Notes: generated by a model not told the origin, from the letters alone. 64,000 nucleotides of DNA from CBDCTM01 sp965222005 (GCA_965222005.1 OZ244935.1:5704001-5768000), one strand, 5' to 3'; positions 54,907 to 63,667 are shown, counted from the stretch's first letter. Made by a program: numbers and translations.

Positions 54907-55933
54907 TTTTTGCTTTCCACTCGATGTAAGCCCGCAAATCTTCCATTTGCTGATCGCTCATTTTCTCAGCCGTATATTGAGGCATGTAGGCGCGTTTGCC
55001 ATAGAGAGGCGGCGTACCGTAACGGGCAACCTGATACACAGAAGCATGGGAGTATTTGGGAAAATGACGGGCCAGGTATTGAAAACTCAAGCGGGAGCGA
55101 TCCAGTTCGAACAGCGAGTAACGCTTATGCTCATGGCAATGCAGGCAACTCAATTCGTAGATCAATTGGCCATTGTCGGTATTTCCCTGGTAATCATAGC
55201 CAGCCTTGCGGTCGGCAGGCGGAGCTACAAAATGCGCCGGAGAGCCCGGCAGGTATCGCTTTTTGATATTGTCGATGAGCAATTGTTTCTCGGCTGGGCT
55301 GCCGTTGAGCAGGCTTTGAACAGAGGCTATCTCCTGCGCATCCATATCCAGATCACTAAGGGTAAGTTGTATAGTCCACAAATAAGCTAATATGCTTTCC
55401 ATTTCCCAATCCTTGAGCGCTCTGCCTTGCGAACATTCCACGGCACAAAGCTGAATGGCTTCTCTGAGGTTGTTGCGGGCCAGGCGAACCAGCTCGCCGT
55501 ATTTTTTTTCATAATCTCCATTGTAAAAGCTACTTCGGTTGACCACGCCGTACAGGCTGGTACCCTGCAGGAAAGGCAAATTGTGCTTGGCTGCATATTC
55601 CAGGCGTGCCTGCGGATCGGCAATGCCGAGGCTGGGGTCTTCGCGCTTTGTGTTATGACAGGAAGTACAAACAAAATGCTTGCTTTGTTTAGCCGATTTC
55701 TTCCCTCCACTCCTCGTCGCCAGGCCTTTGAATACCAGCCCCTCTCCTACCTCAGCGCTCACTCCTTCAATCGACTCATCCGGCAAATGTGCCGGCAAGG
55801 CTTCTCCCAGTGCTTTCAAAACCTCCCACACAGGCGTTTCACTATTCACCTCCAACGCATGGGGAACGGTGCTGGAAGCCATAAACAATACGCTTGCAAT
55901 TATCGCTAAAAAAGAAACCTTCCGATACTTCAT
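54902..55933 (-). CDS. Exported di-heme c-type cytochrome
   Basis: 343 residues from ATG 55933. Signal peptide about 1-22. Two classic heme c sites, CTSCH near residue 89 and CLHCH near residue 270, and a third cysteine pair without His (CAVEC) between them. The N-terminal part (about 20-85) has no heme. C-terminal end YMPQYTAEKMSDQQMEDLRAYIEWK is typical of cytochrome c domains with a Met ligand. The stop codon lies inside the terminal repeat of the MITE-like element, so the true C-terminus may have been altered. Last gene of a three-gene operon. Confidence 0.85.
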   Translation of the reverse strand: MKYRKVSFLAIIASVLFMASSTVPHALEVNSETPVWEVLKALGEALPAHLPDESIEGVSAEVGEGLVFKGLATRSGGKKSAKQSKHFVCTSCHNTKREDPSLGIADPQARLEYAAKHNLPFLQGTSLYGVVNRSSFYNGDYEKKYGELVRLARNNLREAIQLCAVECSQGRALKDWEMESILAYLWTIQLTLSDLDMDAQEIASVQSLLNGSPAEKQLLIDNIKKRYLPGSPAHFVAPPADRKAGYDYQGNTDNGQLIYELSCLHCHEHKRYSLFELDRSRLSFQYLARHFPKYSHASVYQVARYGTPPLYGKRAYMPQYTAEKMSDQQMEDLRAYIEWKAKN

Positions 55934-55945
55934 CCTAACAAACAT

Positions 55946-56827
55946 TTACAAGTTAAACAATCGGGAGATGGTAAAGCCCAGCCGAAACTCGCCATCCCCC
56001 CAGTTGGAGGTGGTGTAAGGAATATAATCCGTTTCCATGATCCCGGTGGCATTGGTAAAGTTGACCTGAAAAACATGGCCTCCTGTTTCGATCTCCAAGC
56101 CTATGCCCACCGGAGGGTAGTAGCCATTTGAGGTAGTTCGAAGGTCAGAAAACGGCAGGGTAAAATCGGCGATGATACCAAACACTTTGGTCAGCTGAAT
56201 GCGGGTAGCTACGCTGGCACTTATCAAACTATTTTCGTCGTTGAAAGGTACCAAGTTGCGGTGCAGATAGCCAATGCCAAACTGCAGCGAGAAATGCTCG
56301 GACAGTTTGCGGCCCAGCAAAAGAGAAGCGTGGTAGGACATCCGGTGGGAGAACTGACCAAAATTGTTGAGCGCTTCCGGATTTTGGCTTTTTCTCATAG
56401 TGCTGGCACTGGCAAGCCCGTAAAATACCATTGATAGAGGCTTTGAGTTATCATCCATCTGGGCCATGATTCGGTACTTGGCACTGAGGCTGACGAGCTG
56501 CCTGAGTGGCCCACCTCCTTTGGTACGGTGCAGCCCGATATCGAGATCGTCAGTGACGCCGTAGTGGAGGCCAAAGAGCACATCAGTGGCTTGCTCGAGG
56601 CCATAGAAGCTTTCCCAACCACCACTCGCTCCGGCTAAATCGCCAAAGCGGTGACCAATCCGCAAATCGAGCTTGCGGTGAGGTGTCGTTTCCACGGAAG
56701 GGGTATTGATGATCCGGGTATCTTTGAAGGTTTGGTAAACACGAATCTGACCGTGGAGCGGGATAGCAAATACAAGCATTAACACTAGCAGCAATCCTTG
56801 ATTTATTATTTTGCAGAGGCTTTTCAT
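55946..56827 (-). CDS. DUF5777-family outer-membrane beta-barrel protein
   Basis: 293 residues: signal peptide (1-26), then the family start VYQTFKDTRIINTPSVETTPHRKLDLRIGHRFGDL, repeated strands (YGVTDDLDIGLHRTKGGG, SHRMSYHASLLLGRKLSEHFSLQFGIGYLHR) and an end GEFRLGFTISRLF. This family of unknown function is regularly found beside c-type cytochromes in Bacteroidota. It may form the outer-membrane part of an electron-transfer module. Position: 12 bases before the cytochrome gene and 20 after the heme-lipoprotein gene. Confidence 0.86.
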   Translation of the reverse strand: MKSLCKIINQGLLLVLMLVFAIPLHGQIRVYQTFKDTRIINTPSVETTPHRKLDLRIGHRFGDLAGASGGWESFYGLEQATDVLFGLHYGVTDDLDIGLHRTKGGGPLRQLVSLSAKYRIMAQMDDNSKPLSMVFYGLASASTMRKSQNPEALNNFGQFSHRMSYHASLLLGRKLSEHFSLQFGIGYLHRNLVPFNDENSLISASVATRIQLTKVFGIIADFTLPFSDLRTTSNGYYPPVGIGLEIETGGHVFQVNFTNATGIMETDYIPYTTSNWGDGEFRLGFTISRLFNL

Positions 56828-56847
56828 ATCATCTTAAACTTTGGGCA

Positions 56848-57219
56848 TTAGTTTTTAGGAAATCCGTTATCGATCCAGCATTTGAGACTGTCAAAATGTT
56901 CCTGACTCATGCTAAAGGGTAGCTCTGGCATATCCTGGATCACGATGGAACGCTCTCTGATGTCGCCATTGTTGAGTCGGCTGAGCATACCTCCATAGGT
57001 GGTGAAATCCCCCGGAGCATCGCTACTCCCGTCATGGCAGCCTGCAAAGGAGCAGTTGAAATCAATAATCTCTTTTATTTGCCCCTCATACACGGGAATT
57101 GGGGCACAGTCGGAAGGCTGTGGTGGCGGCAATTTGTCTTTGTTGCAAGCAAAGGCCAAAAATAACAGACAGCAAATAGTGAGAACATTGCAAGAACTCA
57201 TAGAGATTTTAGTATTCAT
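56848..57219 (-). CDS. Lipoprotein with CX4CH heme-binding-type motif
   Basis: 123 residues: signal peptide with lipobox LAFAC (mature CNKDKLPPPQP), then a small domain containing IIDFNCSFAGCHDGSS, where C-SFAG-CH is a CX4CH motif of the type seen in unusual heme c attachment, and a C-terminal helix HFDSLKCWIDNGFPK. It heads the operon with the DUF5777 protein and the di-heme cytochrome, so a role as outer-membrane electron carrier is likely but unproven. Confidence 0.8.
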   Translation of the reverse strand: MNTKISMSSCNVLTICCLLFLAFACNKDKLPPPQPSDCAPIPVYEGQIKEIIDFNCSFAGCHDGSSDAPGDFTTYGGMLSRLNNGDIRERSIVIQDMPELPFSMSQEHFDSLKCWIDNGFPKN

Positions 57220-57338
57220 GCTACAAATATCAATAACTCATCCGGGCTTTACAATTTTTAAATACAGTGAATTTGTAAATAGTACCCCCTGCTGAATCAC
57301 CCTCTTCCTACGACACACTGAACCTTTACGTCAGAAGC

Positions 57339-57370
57339 TTGTATTAGTTGAAATAAAACGCTTACTTTTG
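57339..57370 (+). promoter_or_regulatory. Promoter of the bacilliredoxin gene
   Basis: TTG at 57339-57341, a 21-base gap and TACTTTTG at 57363-57370, a good -33/-7 pair. The ATG lies 22 bases downstream. Confidence 0.65.
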
Positions 57371-57392
57371 TATTTTTAATAAAAATTAATCT

Positions 57393-57806
57393 ATGTATCC
57401 TCCTGAATTAGTAGCTCCCATGAGCAAAGAATTGACCGAATTTGGCTTCCAAGCACTTACCAATGCAGAGCAAGTTGACCACGCTATCAGGCAATCGGAG
57501 GGCAGTATGCTGCTGGTTGTCAATTCGGTATGTGGCTGCGCCGCTGCCAATGCCCGCCCCGGAGCCAAGTTATCGTTGGAGCATGGCAAAAAGCCTGACC
57601 GGCTGTACACTGTTTTTGCCGGAGTTGATCAGGAAGCTACTGCCAAAGCAAGAGAATACATGCTTCCTTATCCGCCATCCAGCCCGTCCATTGCCCTGTT
57701 CAAGGATGGCAAGCTCATTCATTTTGTGGAACGTCATCACATCGAAGGCCGCTCCGCTGAGATTATTGCCGCCAACCTGCGAATGGCCTACGATCAGTAT
57801 TGTTAA
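57393..57806 (+). CDS. BrxA/BrxB-family bacilliredoxin
   Basis: 137 residues of the YphP/YqiW thioredoxin-fold family. Active-site CGC is seen in VNSVCGCAAANARPG near residues 48-50. MYPPELVAPMSKELTEFGF is the typical start, and SPSIALFKDGKLIHFVERHHIEGRSAE the typical end. In Bacillus these proteins remove bacillithiol from oxidised proteins; in this phylum the thiol cofactor may differ. Single gene with its own promoter. Confidence 0.93.
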   Translation: MYPPELVAPMSKELTEFGFQALTNAEQVDHAIRQSEGSMLLVVNSVCGCAAANARPGAKLSLEHGKKPDRLYTVFAGVDQEATAKAREYMLPYPPSSPSIALFKDGKLIHFVERHHIEGRSAEIIAANLRMAYDQYC

Positions 57807-57814
57807 GGAGTGTT

Positions 57815-57875
57815 GACAAAAGAAGCGCACATTTGTTTAGTATTATTCAAAAAATTCTCTTTTCAATTTTTGAAG
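57815..57875 (+). repeat. Partial copy of an AT-rich dispersed repeat
   Basis: GAAGC...ATTTGT...TTATTCAAAAAAT...TCTTTTCAATTTTTGAA corresponds to the reverse complement of 59860-59927. TTATTCAAAAAAT (57843-57855) and TCTTTTCAATTTTTGAA (57858-57874) are exact. It lies between convergent brx and pdxH. See the fuller palindromic copy at 59786. Confidence 0.65.
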
Positions 57876-57893
57876 GTTCCTTAGTCACCATTC

Positions 57894-58553
57894 CTAAGGA
57901 GCCAGCCTGCTTATAGTCCAGTCATTATCGGCCTGCAACTCATACAATATGCGATCGTGTAAACGGCTACGGCGCCCCTGCCAAAACTCCATCCGCATAG
58001 GCTTTACCAGATAGCCACCCCATTGAGGGGGTTTGGGCAAAGTGGGTACATCTTTGTACTGCAATTCCAGCTCTTTTACGCGCTGCTCCAAAACCGCCCG
58101 GCTGTCGATTGGCTGGCTTTGAGTCGAAGCCCAGGCTCCAATCTGGCTTCCTTTGGGCCGGCTTTGAAAATAGGCAATCGAGACAGCTTCGGGTAATTTT
58201 TCGACTTTACCTTCGATGCGAATTTGCTGCTCCACCTCCAACCAGCAAAACAACAAAGCTCCATAGGGATTGGTAGCCAAATCTTCTGCTTTTTTGCTTT
58301 GATAATTGGTGTAAAAACTGAATCCTTTCGTACTGTAGTCTTTGAGCAATACTACACGAGCAGAGGGCCGTCCAGCAATTGAGCTGGTTGCCAGGGTCAT
58401 AGCATTAGGCTCAGGCACAGCGGCCCTTTTAGCCGCTTCAAACCACCATTCAAAAAGCACCAAAGGGTCTTTAGGTAAGTCAGCTGCATTGAGCTGCGCC
58501 TTGTGGTAATCCTGCCGAAATTCGGCCAGCTTATGTTTCGATTGTTCGTCCAT
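57894..58553 (-). CDS. pdxH: Pyridoxamine/pyridoxine 5'-phosphate oxidase
   Basis: 219 residues. FMN-dependent oxidase that makes pyridoxal 5'-phosphate, the cofactor needed by the two PLP enzymes in this window. Seen: PNAMTLATSSIAGRPSARVVLLKDYSTKGFSFYTNYQS (FMN site), LFCWLEVEQQIRIEGKVEKL, YFQSRPKGSQIGAWAS, and the C-terminal signature EFWQGRRSRLHDRILYE. Full length for the family. ATG at 58553. Confidence 0.95.
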   Translation of the reverse strand: MDEQSKHKLAEFRQDYHKAQLNAADLPKDPLVLFEWWFEAAKRAAVPEPNAMTLATSSIAGRPSARVVLLKDYSTKGFSFYTNYQSKKAEDLATNPYGALLFCWLEVEQQIRIEGKVEKLPEAVSIAYFQSRPKGSQIGAWASTQSQPIDSRAVLEQRVKELELQYKDVPTLPKPPQWGGYLVKPMRMEFWQGRRSRLHDRILYELQADNDWTISRLAP

Positions 58554-58596
58554 ATCTAAAGTTATTTTAGAGCAATGAATGTAGGCAAAAAAAAAA

Positions 58597-58674
58597 CCCT
58601 GTCAAACTGTATTGACAGGGACAAAACAAAAAACAAACACTATGAACAAACACTTACTTAAATCATATGGGTAG
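58597..58674 (-). terminator. Hairpin terminator with conserved A-rich/ATG cassette, copy 1
   Basis: A 9-bp perfect stem CCCTGTCAA/TTGACAGGG (58597-58605 with 58612-58620) which on the minus strand runs into a T-tract (58587-58596), a good intrinsic terminator. On the plus strand the hairpin is followed by ACAAAACAAAAAACAAAC, ACT, then ATGAACAAACACT (ATG at 58642; frame MNKHLLKSYG, stop at 58674). The cassette recurs at 58808. Confidence 0.7.
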
Positions 58675-58807
58675 CCCCTAATTTGGCCATCGCCTAATAT
58701 GGGGCCCGGCAGCTATCAAAAATGCTACACATTTGGGAGATAGAATAAGCTTACAAGAGGGGAAATTTAGAAAAAATCGGTTTTTGAGCTGGCAGGGAAA
58801 AAAAATT

Positions 58808-58868
58808 CCCCCGACGCTGCCGGGGGACAAAACAAAAAACAAAAACTATGAACAAACACTCACCCTAA
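58808..58868 (-). terminator. Hairpin terminator with conserved A-rich/ATG cassette, copy 2
   Basis: Stem CCCCCG/CGGGGG (58808-58813 with 58821-58826), T-run on the minus strand, so it can end the transcript of the gene at 58966. On the plus strand ACAAAACAAAAAACAAAA, ACT, ATGAACAAACACT follows, nearly identical to copy 1 over about 34 bases, while the stem sequences differ. The tiny frame here is MNKHSP. The rest of the 412-base gap 58554-58965 shows no gene. Confidence 0.7.
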
Positions 58869-58965
58869 AAATCTTTATATCTTATTGTATGTGATATTTC
58901 AATATTTATAACTAGCTGTAAAACGGGAAGTTACCCAATTGGTTTCGAGCCAACGGCCCAAACTC

Positions 58966-59763
58966 TTACTCTTCTACAGCTGTTTTCATCATCCAGTTAG
59001 GCAGCATATCACCGCTTTCGCCCAAAAAGCTGACTTTGCCTTCGCGAACACTAAAGGTCCAGCTGCGAGCTTTCCTGCAGCCCGAAATACAAGCCTCAAA
59101 CTTGATGATGTATTTTAGCTCCCAGCCATCTTCTATTTCCCTGATTTCGATGTCATTTCCACCGCCTGCGGGCAGCAGGAGATCCACTTTCACTATATCC
59201 GGGAACTGCAAAAACTGATTGGCCAAAGGAGCCATATTCAAAGATCTTGTGGCGCGAACATTAAAGGAACTATGCTCATCATCCCACGCTACATGTTTAT
59301 CAATAACCAGGCCATAATCCGACAGCAAACGGTTGATTTTGGGGCTGTAAGTGCTTTTGGCCCCTTGCTGTAAGGGAGCAGCCCAGCTTGCATCCTTCTT
59401 ATACACTACAAAAAAGCGATCCACTCCCGGAACTGGAAAGGTGTGCAGTTGGTGCGTTTGGGTCACCAGGCGGGCTGCCGGCAAACCGCTCCGATGAACA
59501 GCAAGCAATGCCTGATAAATGGATTCAACCACTGTTTCGGGTACATCAGGGGCTAAATCCTCAAAATCTCTGGAAGGGATTCGCAGAGCCAGACGAGTAG
59601 CATCTTTTTGGTATTTGTTCTGCAAAAAGCTGGAAACTTCTTCATCATTGCTATGGCGGGAGGAATTTGAAGACCGAAGCATATACCCAAACGTACTAAT
59701 TGAGATGGTAGCCAGTACCAAAATCAATAAGTACAACCTGATGGGACTTGATATACGATTCAT
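58966..59763 (-). CDS. Hypothetical membrane-anchored or exported protein
   Basis: 265 residues. One N-terminal hydrophobic helix (LYLLILVLATISISTFGYML) serves as anchor or signal. The remainder is a mixed domain with segments RRLALRIPSRDFEDLAP-like, VDRFFVVYKKDASWAAPL, YGLVIDKHVAWDDEHSSFNVRAT and EACISGCRKARSWTFSVREG (the cysteine pair may be a disulfide). No family recognised. ATG at 59763. Followed by the copy 2 hairpin terminator. Confidence 0.72.
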   Translation of the reverse strand: MNRISSPIRLYLLILVLATISISTFGYMLRSSNSSRHSNDEEVSSFLQNKYQKDATRLALRIPSRDFEDLAPDVPETVVESIYQALLAVHRSGLPAARLVTQTHQLHTFPVPGVDRFFVVYKKDASWAAPLQQGAKSTYSPKINRLLSDYGLVIDKHVAWDDEHSSFNVRATRSLNMAPLANQFLQFPDIVKVDLLLPAGGGNDIEIREIEDGWELKYIIKFEACISGCRKARSWTFSVREGKVSFLGESGDMLPNWMMKTAVEE

Positions 59764-59785
59764 CAAAACAGTATTCTAAGGACCG

Positions 59786-59927
59786 TTCAAAAAATAAATC
59801 CGACATTTTTGAAATAGGTGAAAACTGAACGACCGAAGGGCAGTGAAGTTGAATCTAATTCAAAAATTGAAAAGAGGGTTTTATTTTTTGAATAACACTA
59901 AAAGGACAAATTTGCTTCTATTTTGAA
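59786..59927. repeat. AT-rich nested palindromic repeat
   Basis: Outer arms TTCAAAAAATAAA (59786-59798) and TTTATTTTTTGAA (59882-59894) are perfect complements; inner arms ATTTTTGAA (59805) and TTCAAAAAT (59860) nest inside. One side plus the flank to 59927 is repeated in inverted orientation at 57815-57875. It lies in the 250-base gap between the hypothetical gene and the RND pump. Confidence 0.65.
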
Positions 59928-60013
59928 CAAATTGCATACCAAAGAAAGCATACAGCAAGACAGCGTCAGCCAGTTGAAATGCTAGCGAATGCTTTTGCCT
60001 GGTTCATTTACAC

Positions 60014-63000
60014 TCAACCCATTTTGGGTTTCGTCATATCCTCATCCAGTACCTGCCCATTTCCATTGAAAAGCCTTGCAAACCAATGCTTTGCCTGATA
60101 GGCCAGCCAGTACATAACAGGCACTACGATTAGTGTGAGAAAGGTAGCGAATATCAACCCGTAGATCACTGTCCAGGCCATCGTACCCCAAAAGGCAGCA
60201 TTATCACCACCGATAAAGATGTGCGGATCGAGCTCGGATACGAAGGTGAAAAAGTTGAAATTGAAACCAATTGCCAGAGGAATCAAGCCCAGCACGGTGG
60301 TAATGGCCGTCAGCAAAACCGGCCGCAAACGGGTAGCCCCTGCAAGCATGATAGCTTCTTTGACCTGCTCCGTACTAAGCTGCCACTCGCTTGCAAAGCC
60401 CATCTCTTGCTGCTTCCGTTTAATCAGCAAGTTGATGTAATCGACCAAAACGATGGCATTATTGACCACAATACCGGCCAGAGAAATTATCCCGATGCCG
60501 GTCATAATAATCACGATATCCATTCCGGTAAATACATAGCCCAAAAACACTCCAATGGTGCTAAACAATACGCTGAGTATGATGATGAAGGGCGACGTAA
60601 GGGAGTTGAACTGGGCTACAATGATTATAAATATGCTGAAAAGTGCTATCAGAAAAGCACCATTTAAGAATTCCATGTTCTCTTCCTGTTCTTTTTGCTG
60701 ACCGGTAAAGGCATAGCTGTAGCCTGAGGGAAAGTCAAAATCCTCCAGGGCTTCTTCAATTTCCGCCACCACTTCGTTGGGATTATACCCGTCCAGCACA
60801 TTGGAATAGATCGTAATCATACGCTCCTGGCCTTTGCGATTAATCGAGCTATAGGTCGAAGAATAGCTAATGTCGGCCACCGCAGATATAGGCACCTGGC
60901 TGATTTTGCCGGTAGCCGGAGAACGGAAGGTAATCTTTTGGTTCAGTATATCATTGATATTGTAACGATACCGGTCATCGAGGCGCAGCTGGATGGGGTA
61001 CTCATCTTCTCCTTCCTTGAATTGCGAAATTTCTTTACCAAATACTGCTGTGCGGATAGCATCGGCAATATTATAGGTGGAGATTTCGTAGCGTCTGGCA
61101 GCTTCGCGGTCGATATTGACGATCATTTCGGGCTTACCAATTTTCACATCGGCCTTAAGTTCTTCAATACCGGCAATGTTTTCTTTATTGATAAAAGCAA
61201 TGACTTCTTCCGACAAGCTGGCCAGGGTATTGATCTCATCCCCCTGAATCTCAATGTTAACGGGCTTTCCTGTAGGCGGCCCGGCTGCATTTTGATCCAC
61301 CACTATTTGTACGCCTGGATATCCGTTCAAACCAGCACGCAACTCCTCCATTACTTTCTTGCTCGATAGCCCGCCCCGCTCTTCCGACGGCACAAAAGAG
61401 ACCGTCATTCGGGCTTTGTGCGGCGAGGCGCCAAATTCGGGCCCGGCATTGGGATCGCTGGTATTTTCGCCAATTTGCGCCAACATTGCTTCTACAATAG
61501 TGCCATAAGGTTTGATAATCTCTTCTACCCGGCTTTCAATGTCTTTCATTAGCCGATCCGTAGCCTCTATATCTTTACCCATTGGCAATTCCACAAAAGC
61601 ATTTACGTAAATGGGATCCGGCTCGGGAAAAAGGACCACTTTGGGCATATTGGCTCCCAACAGGGCCAGCGCAAAAATCAGCAACGCGAAGGTACCTGCA
61701 AATACGAGGACGGGGACAAATTTGTAGAGCGCCACCCGGCTAAAGCGGTAGTATATATTTTCCAAAACCGGCAAAAACTTATTTTGAAACCAAAAGGAGG
61801 CACCTCTCAACACGAAAAAGTTGAGGAGGGTAATGCCGATTACAATTGCCAAAATGTTGCGCAGCCACATCACCGAGCCCAGATGAGCCAATACGGCTAC
61901 TATGCCCATGCCCAACACCCCCAAAAGCAAATTGCGGCGCTTACGAGCCCGTATAGCGCTACTATCGGCCCGCTCATCCACCCGCATCAGGGCAGAGGTA
62001 ATGACCGGATTGATGACCAGGGCTACGAAGAGCGAGGAGGATAGTACCACGATCAGTGTAAGGGGAAGGAATTTCATGAAACTGCCCATCAATCCCGGCC
62101 AAAAGGCAAGGGGTACAAAGGCAGCCAGTGTGGTAGCCGTAGAGGCAATAATGGGCATGGCTACTTCGCCGGCACCGTATTTTGCTGCTTCGATGCCGGA
62201 ATAGCCATTTTGCATGTATCGATAGATATTTTCCACCACTACGATGGCATTATCCACCAGCAGGCCCAAGGCCAGGATCAGCGAAAAGAGCACCACCATG
62301 TTCATGGTATAGCCCATCAAACCCATAATCATGATCCCCATCAGCATAGACAGGGGGATGGCAAGGCCCACAAATATAGCGTTTCGAATGCCCAGGAAAA
62401 ACAGGAGTACCAATACCACCAGGATAACTCCGGAGATAATGCTGTTTTCCAGATTGGATACCATGTTGCGTGTTTGGATGGATTGATCATTGAAGTATTT
62501 GACCGTGAGGCCTGGAGGAAGGATTTCCGCCTTGGCCCGATCAACCACCGCCTTGATATGATCAGAAGCATCCAGTAGATTTTCGCCACTTCGCTTGATA
62601 ACATCCAGCGATATGACGGGTAGCTTATCCGAGCGGGCGATGCTGGTCCGCTCTTTATAATCCATACGCACTTTGGCAATGTCTTTCAGGTAAATGGGAG
62701 CCTGGTTTTCACTCTTCACGATCATCTGCTCCAGTTGGGCTACCGTTTCAAACTCGCCAATCACCCGAATGGTGCGCCGGAAATCATTGGTGACCAGCTC
62801 TCCGCCCGACATGGTTATATTTTCTGAGCGTACGGCATTTTCGATATCGCCGAAGCTAAGTTGCAGGGCCTGCATTTGGGGCAAATCCACTTCCACTACC
62901 ACTTCCCTTTCCTGATCTCCTTTGAGGTCCACTTTCGAGATTTCGTCCAGCTCCTCAATGTGGTCTTCCAGATATTCGGCATAACGACGCAGCTCATCCG

Positions 63001-63490
63001 GGGGGAAATTTCCGGAGAGATTAACCGTCATAACGGGTATTTCAGACATATTGATGTCCAGCACCTCCGGTTCTTTGGTAAGATCATCCGGAAGTTCGGG
63101 GCGAGCTTTGTCCACTCCGTCTTTCACTTTGCGGGTAGCATCATCCAGATCGACATCGGCATCGAACTCCGCTACGATGAGCGAGTAATCCTGCAGAGAT
63201 GAAGAGGTGATCGTTTTTATTTCGGAAATGGAGGCCAGCTCTTTTTCAATTTGGCGGGTAACCAGGTTTTCGATATCCACGGCAGAGTTGCCAAAATAAA
63301 CGGTATTGATATAAATTTTGGGCCAGGGAATTTCCGGGAACGACTCTTTGGGCAGGGTGTTGTATGATTGAATGCCAAAGAGCATGATCATGAATGTAAG
63401 AATGAAAATGCTGGTGCGGTTATCGACTGCGAGGCTGGTGAGGCCAAACTCCCGCAGGCCTTTCTTAATGGAATCTGTGATTTGCTTCAT
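60014..63490 (-). CDS. RND-family efflux transporter permease
   Basis: 1158 residues, inner-membrane pump with 12 helices in two halves and two large periplasmic loops. Seen: N-terminal FGLTSLAVDNRTSIFILTFMIM and PKESFPEIPWPKIYINTVY, proton-relay aspartate in LILALGLLVDNAIVVVENIYR, second-half VAQFNSLTSPFIIILSVLFS and GIVVNNAIVLVDYINL, where Asn occupies the second relay position. It belongs to the large-substrate (AcrB/HAE-like) group. An extra cytoplasmic basic segment RARKRRN with two further hydrophobic stretches (about 520-570) lies between halves. No adaptor or TolC gene is adjacent. Confidence 0.93.
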   Translation of the reverse strand: MKQITDSIKKGLREFGLTSLAVDNRTSIFILTFMIMLFGIQSYNTLPKESFPEIPWPKIYINTVYFGNSAVDIENLVTRQIEKELASISEIKTITSSSLQDYSLIVAEFDADVDLDDATRKVKDGVDKARPELPDDLTKEPEVLDINMSEIPVMTVNLSGNFPPDELRRYAEYLEDHIEELDEISKVDLKGDQEREVVVEVDLPQMQALQLSFGDIENAVRSENITMSGGELVTNDFRRTIRVIGEFETVAQLEQMIVKSENQAPIYLKDIAKVRMDYKERTSIARSDKLPVISLDVIKRSGENLLDASDHIKAVVDRAKAEILPPGLTVKYFNDQSIQTRNMVSNLENSIISGVILVVLVLLFFLGIRNAIFVGLAIPLSMLMGIMIMGLMGYTMNMVVLFSLILALGLLVDNAIVVVENIYRYMQNGYSGIEAAKYGAGEVAMPIIASTATTLAAFVPLAFWPGLMGSFMKFLPLTLIVVLSSSLFVALVINPVITSALMRVDERADSSAIRARKRRNLLLGVLGMGIVAVLAHLGSVMWLRNILAIVIGITLLNFFVLRGASFWFQNKFLPVLENIYYRFSRVALYKFVPVLVFAGTFALLIFALALLGANMPKVVLFPEPDPIYVNAFVELPMGKDIEATDRLMKDIESRVEEIIKPYGTIVEAMLAQIGENTSDPNAGPEFGASPHKARMTVSFVPSEERGGLSSKKVMEELRAGLNGYPGVQIVVDQNAAGPPTGKPVNIEIQGDEINTLASLSEEVIAFINKENIAGIEELKADVKIGKPEMIVNIDREAARRYEISTYNIADAIRTAVFGKEISQFKEGEDEYPIQLRLDDRYRYNINDILNQKITFRSPATGKISQVPISAVADISYSSTYSSINRKGQERMITIYSNVLDGYNPNEVVAEIEEALEDFDFPSGYSYAFTGQQKEQEENMEFLNGAFLIALFSIFIIIVAQFNSLTSPFIIILSVLFSTIGVFLGYVFTGMDIVIIMTGIGIISLAGIVVNNAIVLVDYINLLIKRKQQEMGFASEWQLSTEQVKEAIMLAGATRLRPVLLTAITTVLGLIPLAIGFNFNFFTFVSELDPHIFIGGDNAAFWGTMAWTVIYGLIFATFLTLIVVPVMYWLAYQAKHWFARLFNGNGQVLDEDMTKPKMG

Positions 63491-63659
63491 TTAAAGTAGG
63501 TTGAAGGGCATGATTTCTCTAGTAGTTTGTAAAACAAAGGTATGGCTTTCCGGTTTATAAAAAGAAGCTGTTTAAGCCCCACATCAGCACTTTTAAATGT
63601 GTGCTTTTTGTTTCAACACAAAAAAGCATCTGAACAGAGCAATTTTATAAAAATAAACG

Positions 63660-63667
63660 TACCTTTG
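63660..63667 (+). promoter_or_regulatory. Probable -7 promoter element for the terminal lipoprotein gene
   Basis: TACCTTTG, perfect TAnnTTTG, 67 bases before the ATG at 63735. No -33 at the normal spacing. The 244-base gap from the RND gene holds nothing else. Confidence 0.5.

Noticed and set aside
54845..55390. A 181-residue plus-strand frame across the MITE-like element and the cytochrome gene
   Set aside because: Antisense to the cytochrome with two intact CxxCH motifs; the frame has no recognisable domain.
57815..59927. A composite transposon bounded by the inverted AT-rich repeats
   Set aside because: No transposase lies inside, the enclosed pdxH is a housekeeping gene, and one repeat is only partial.
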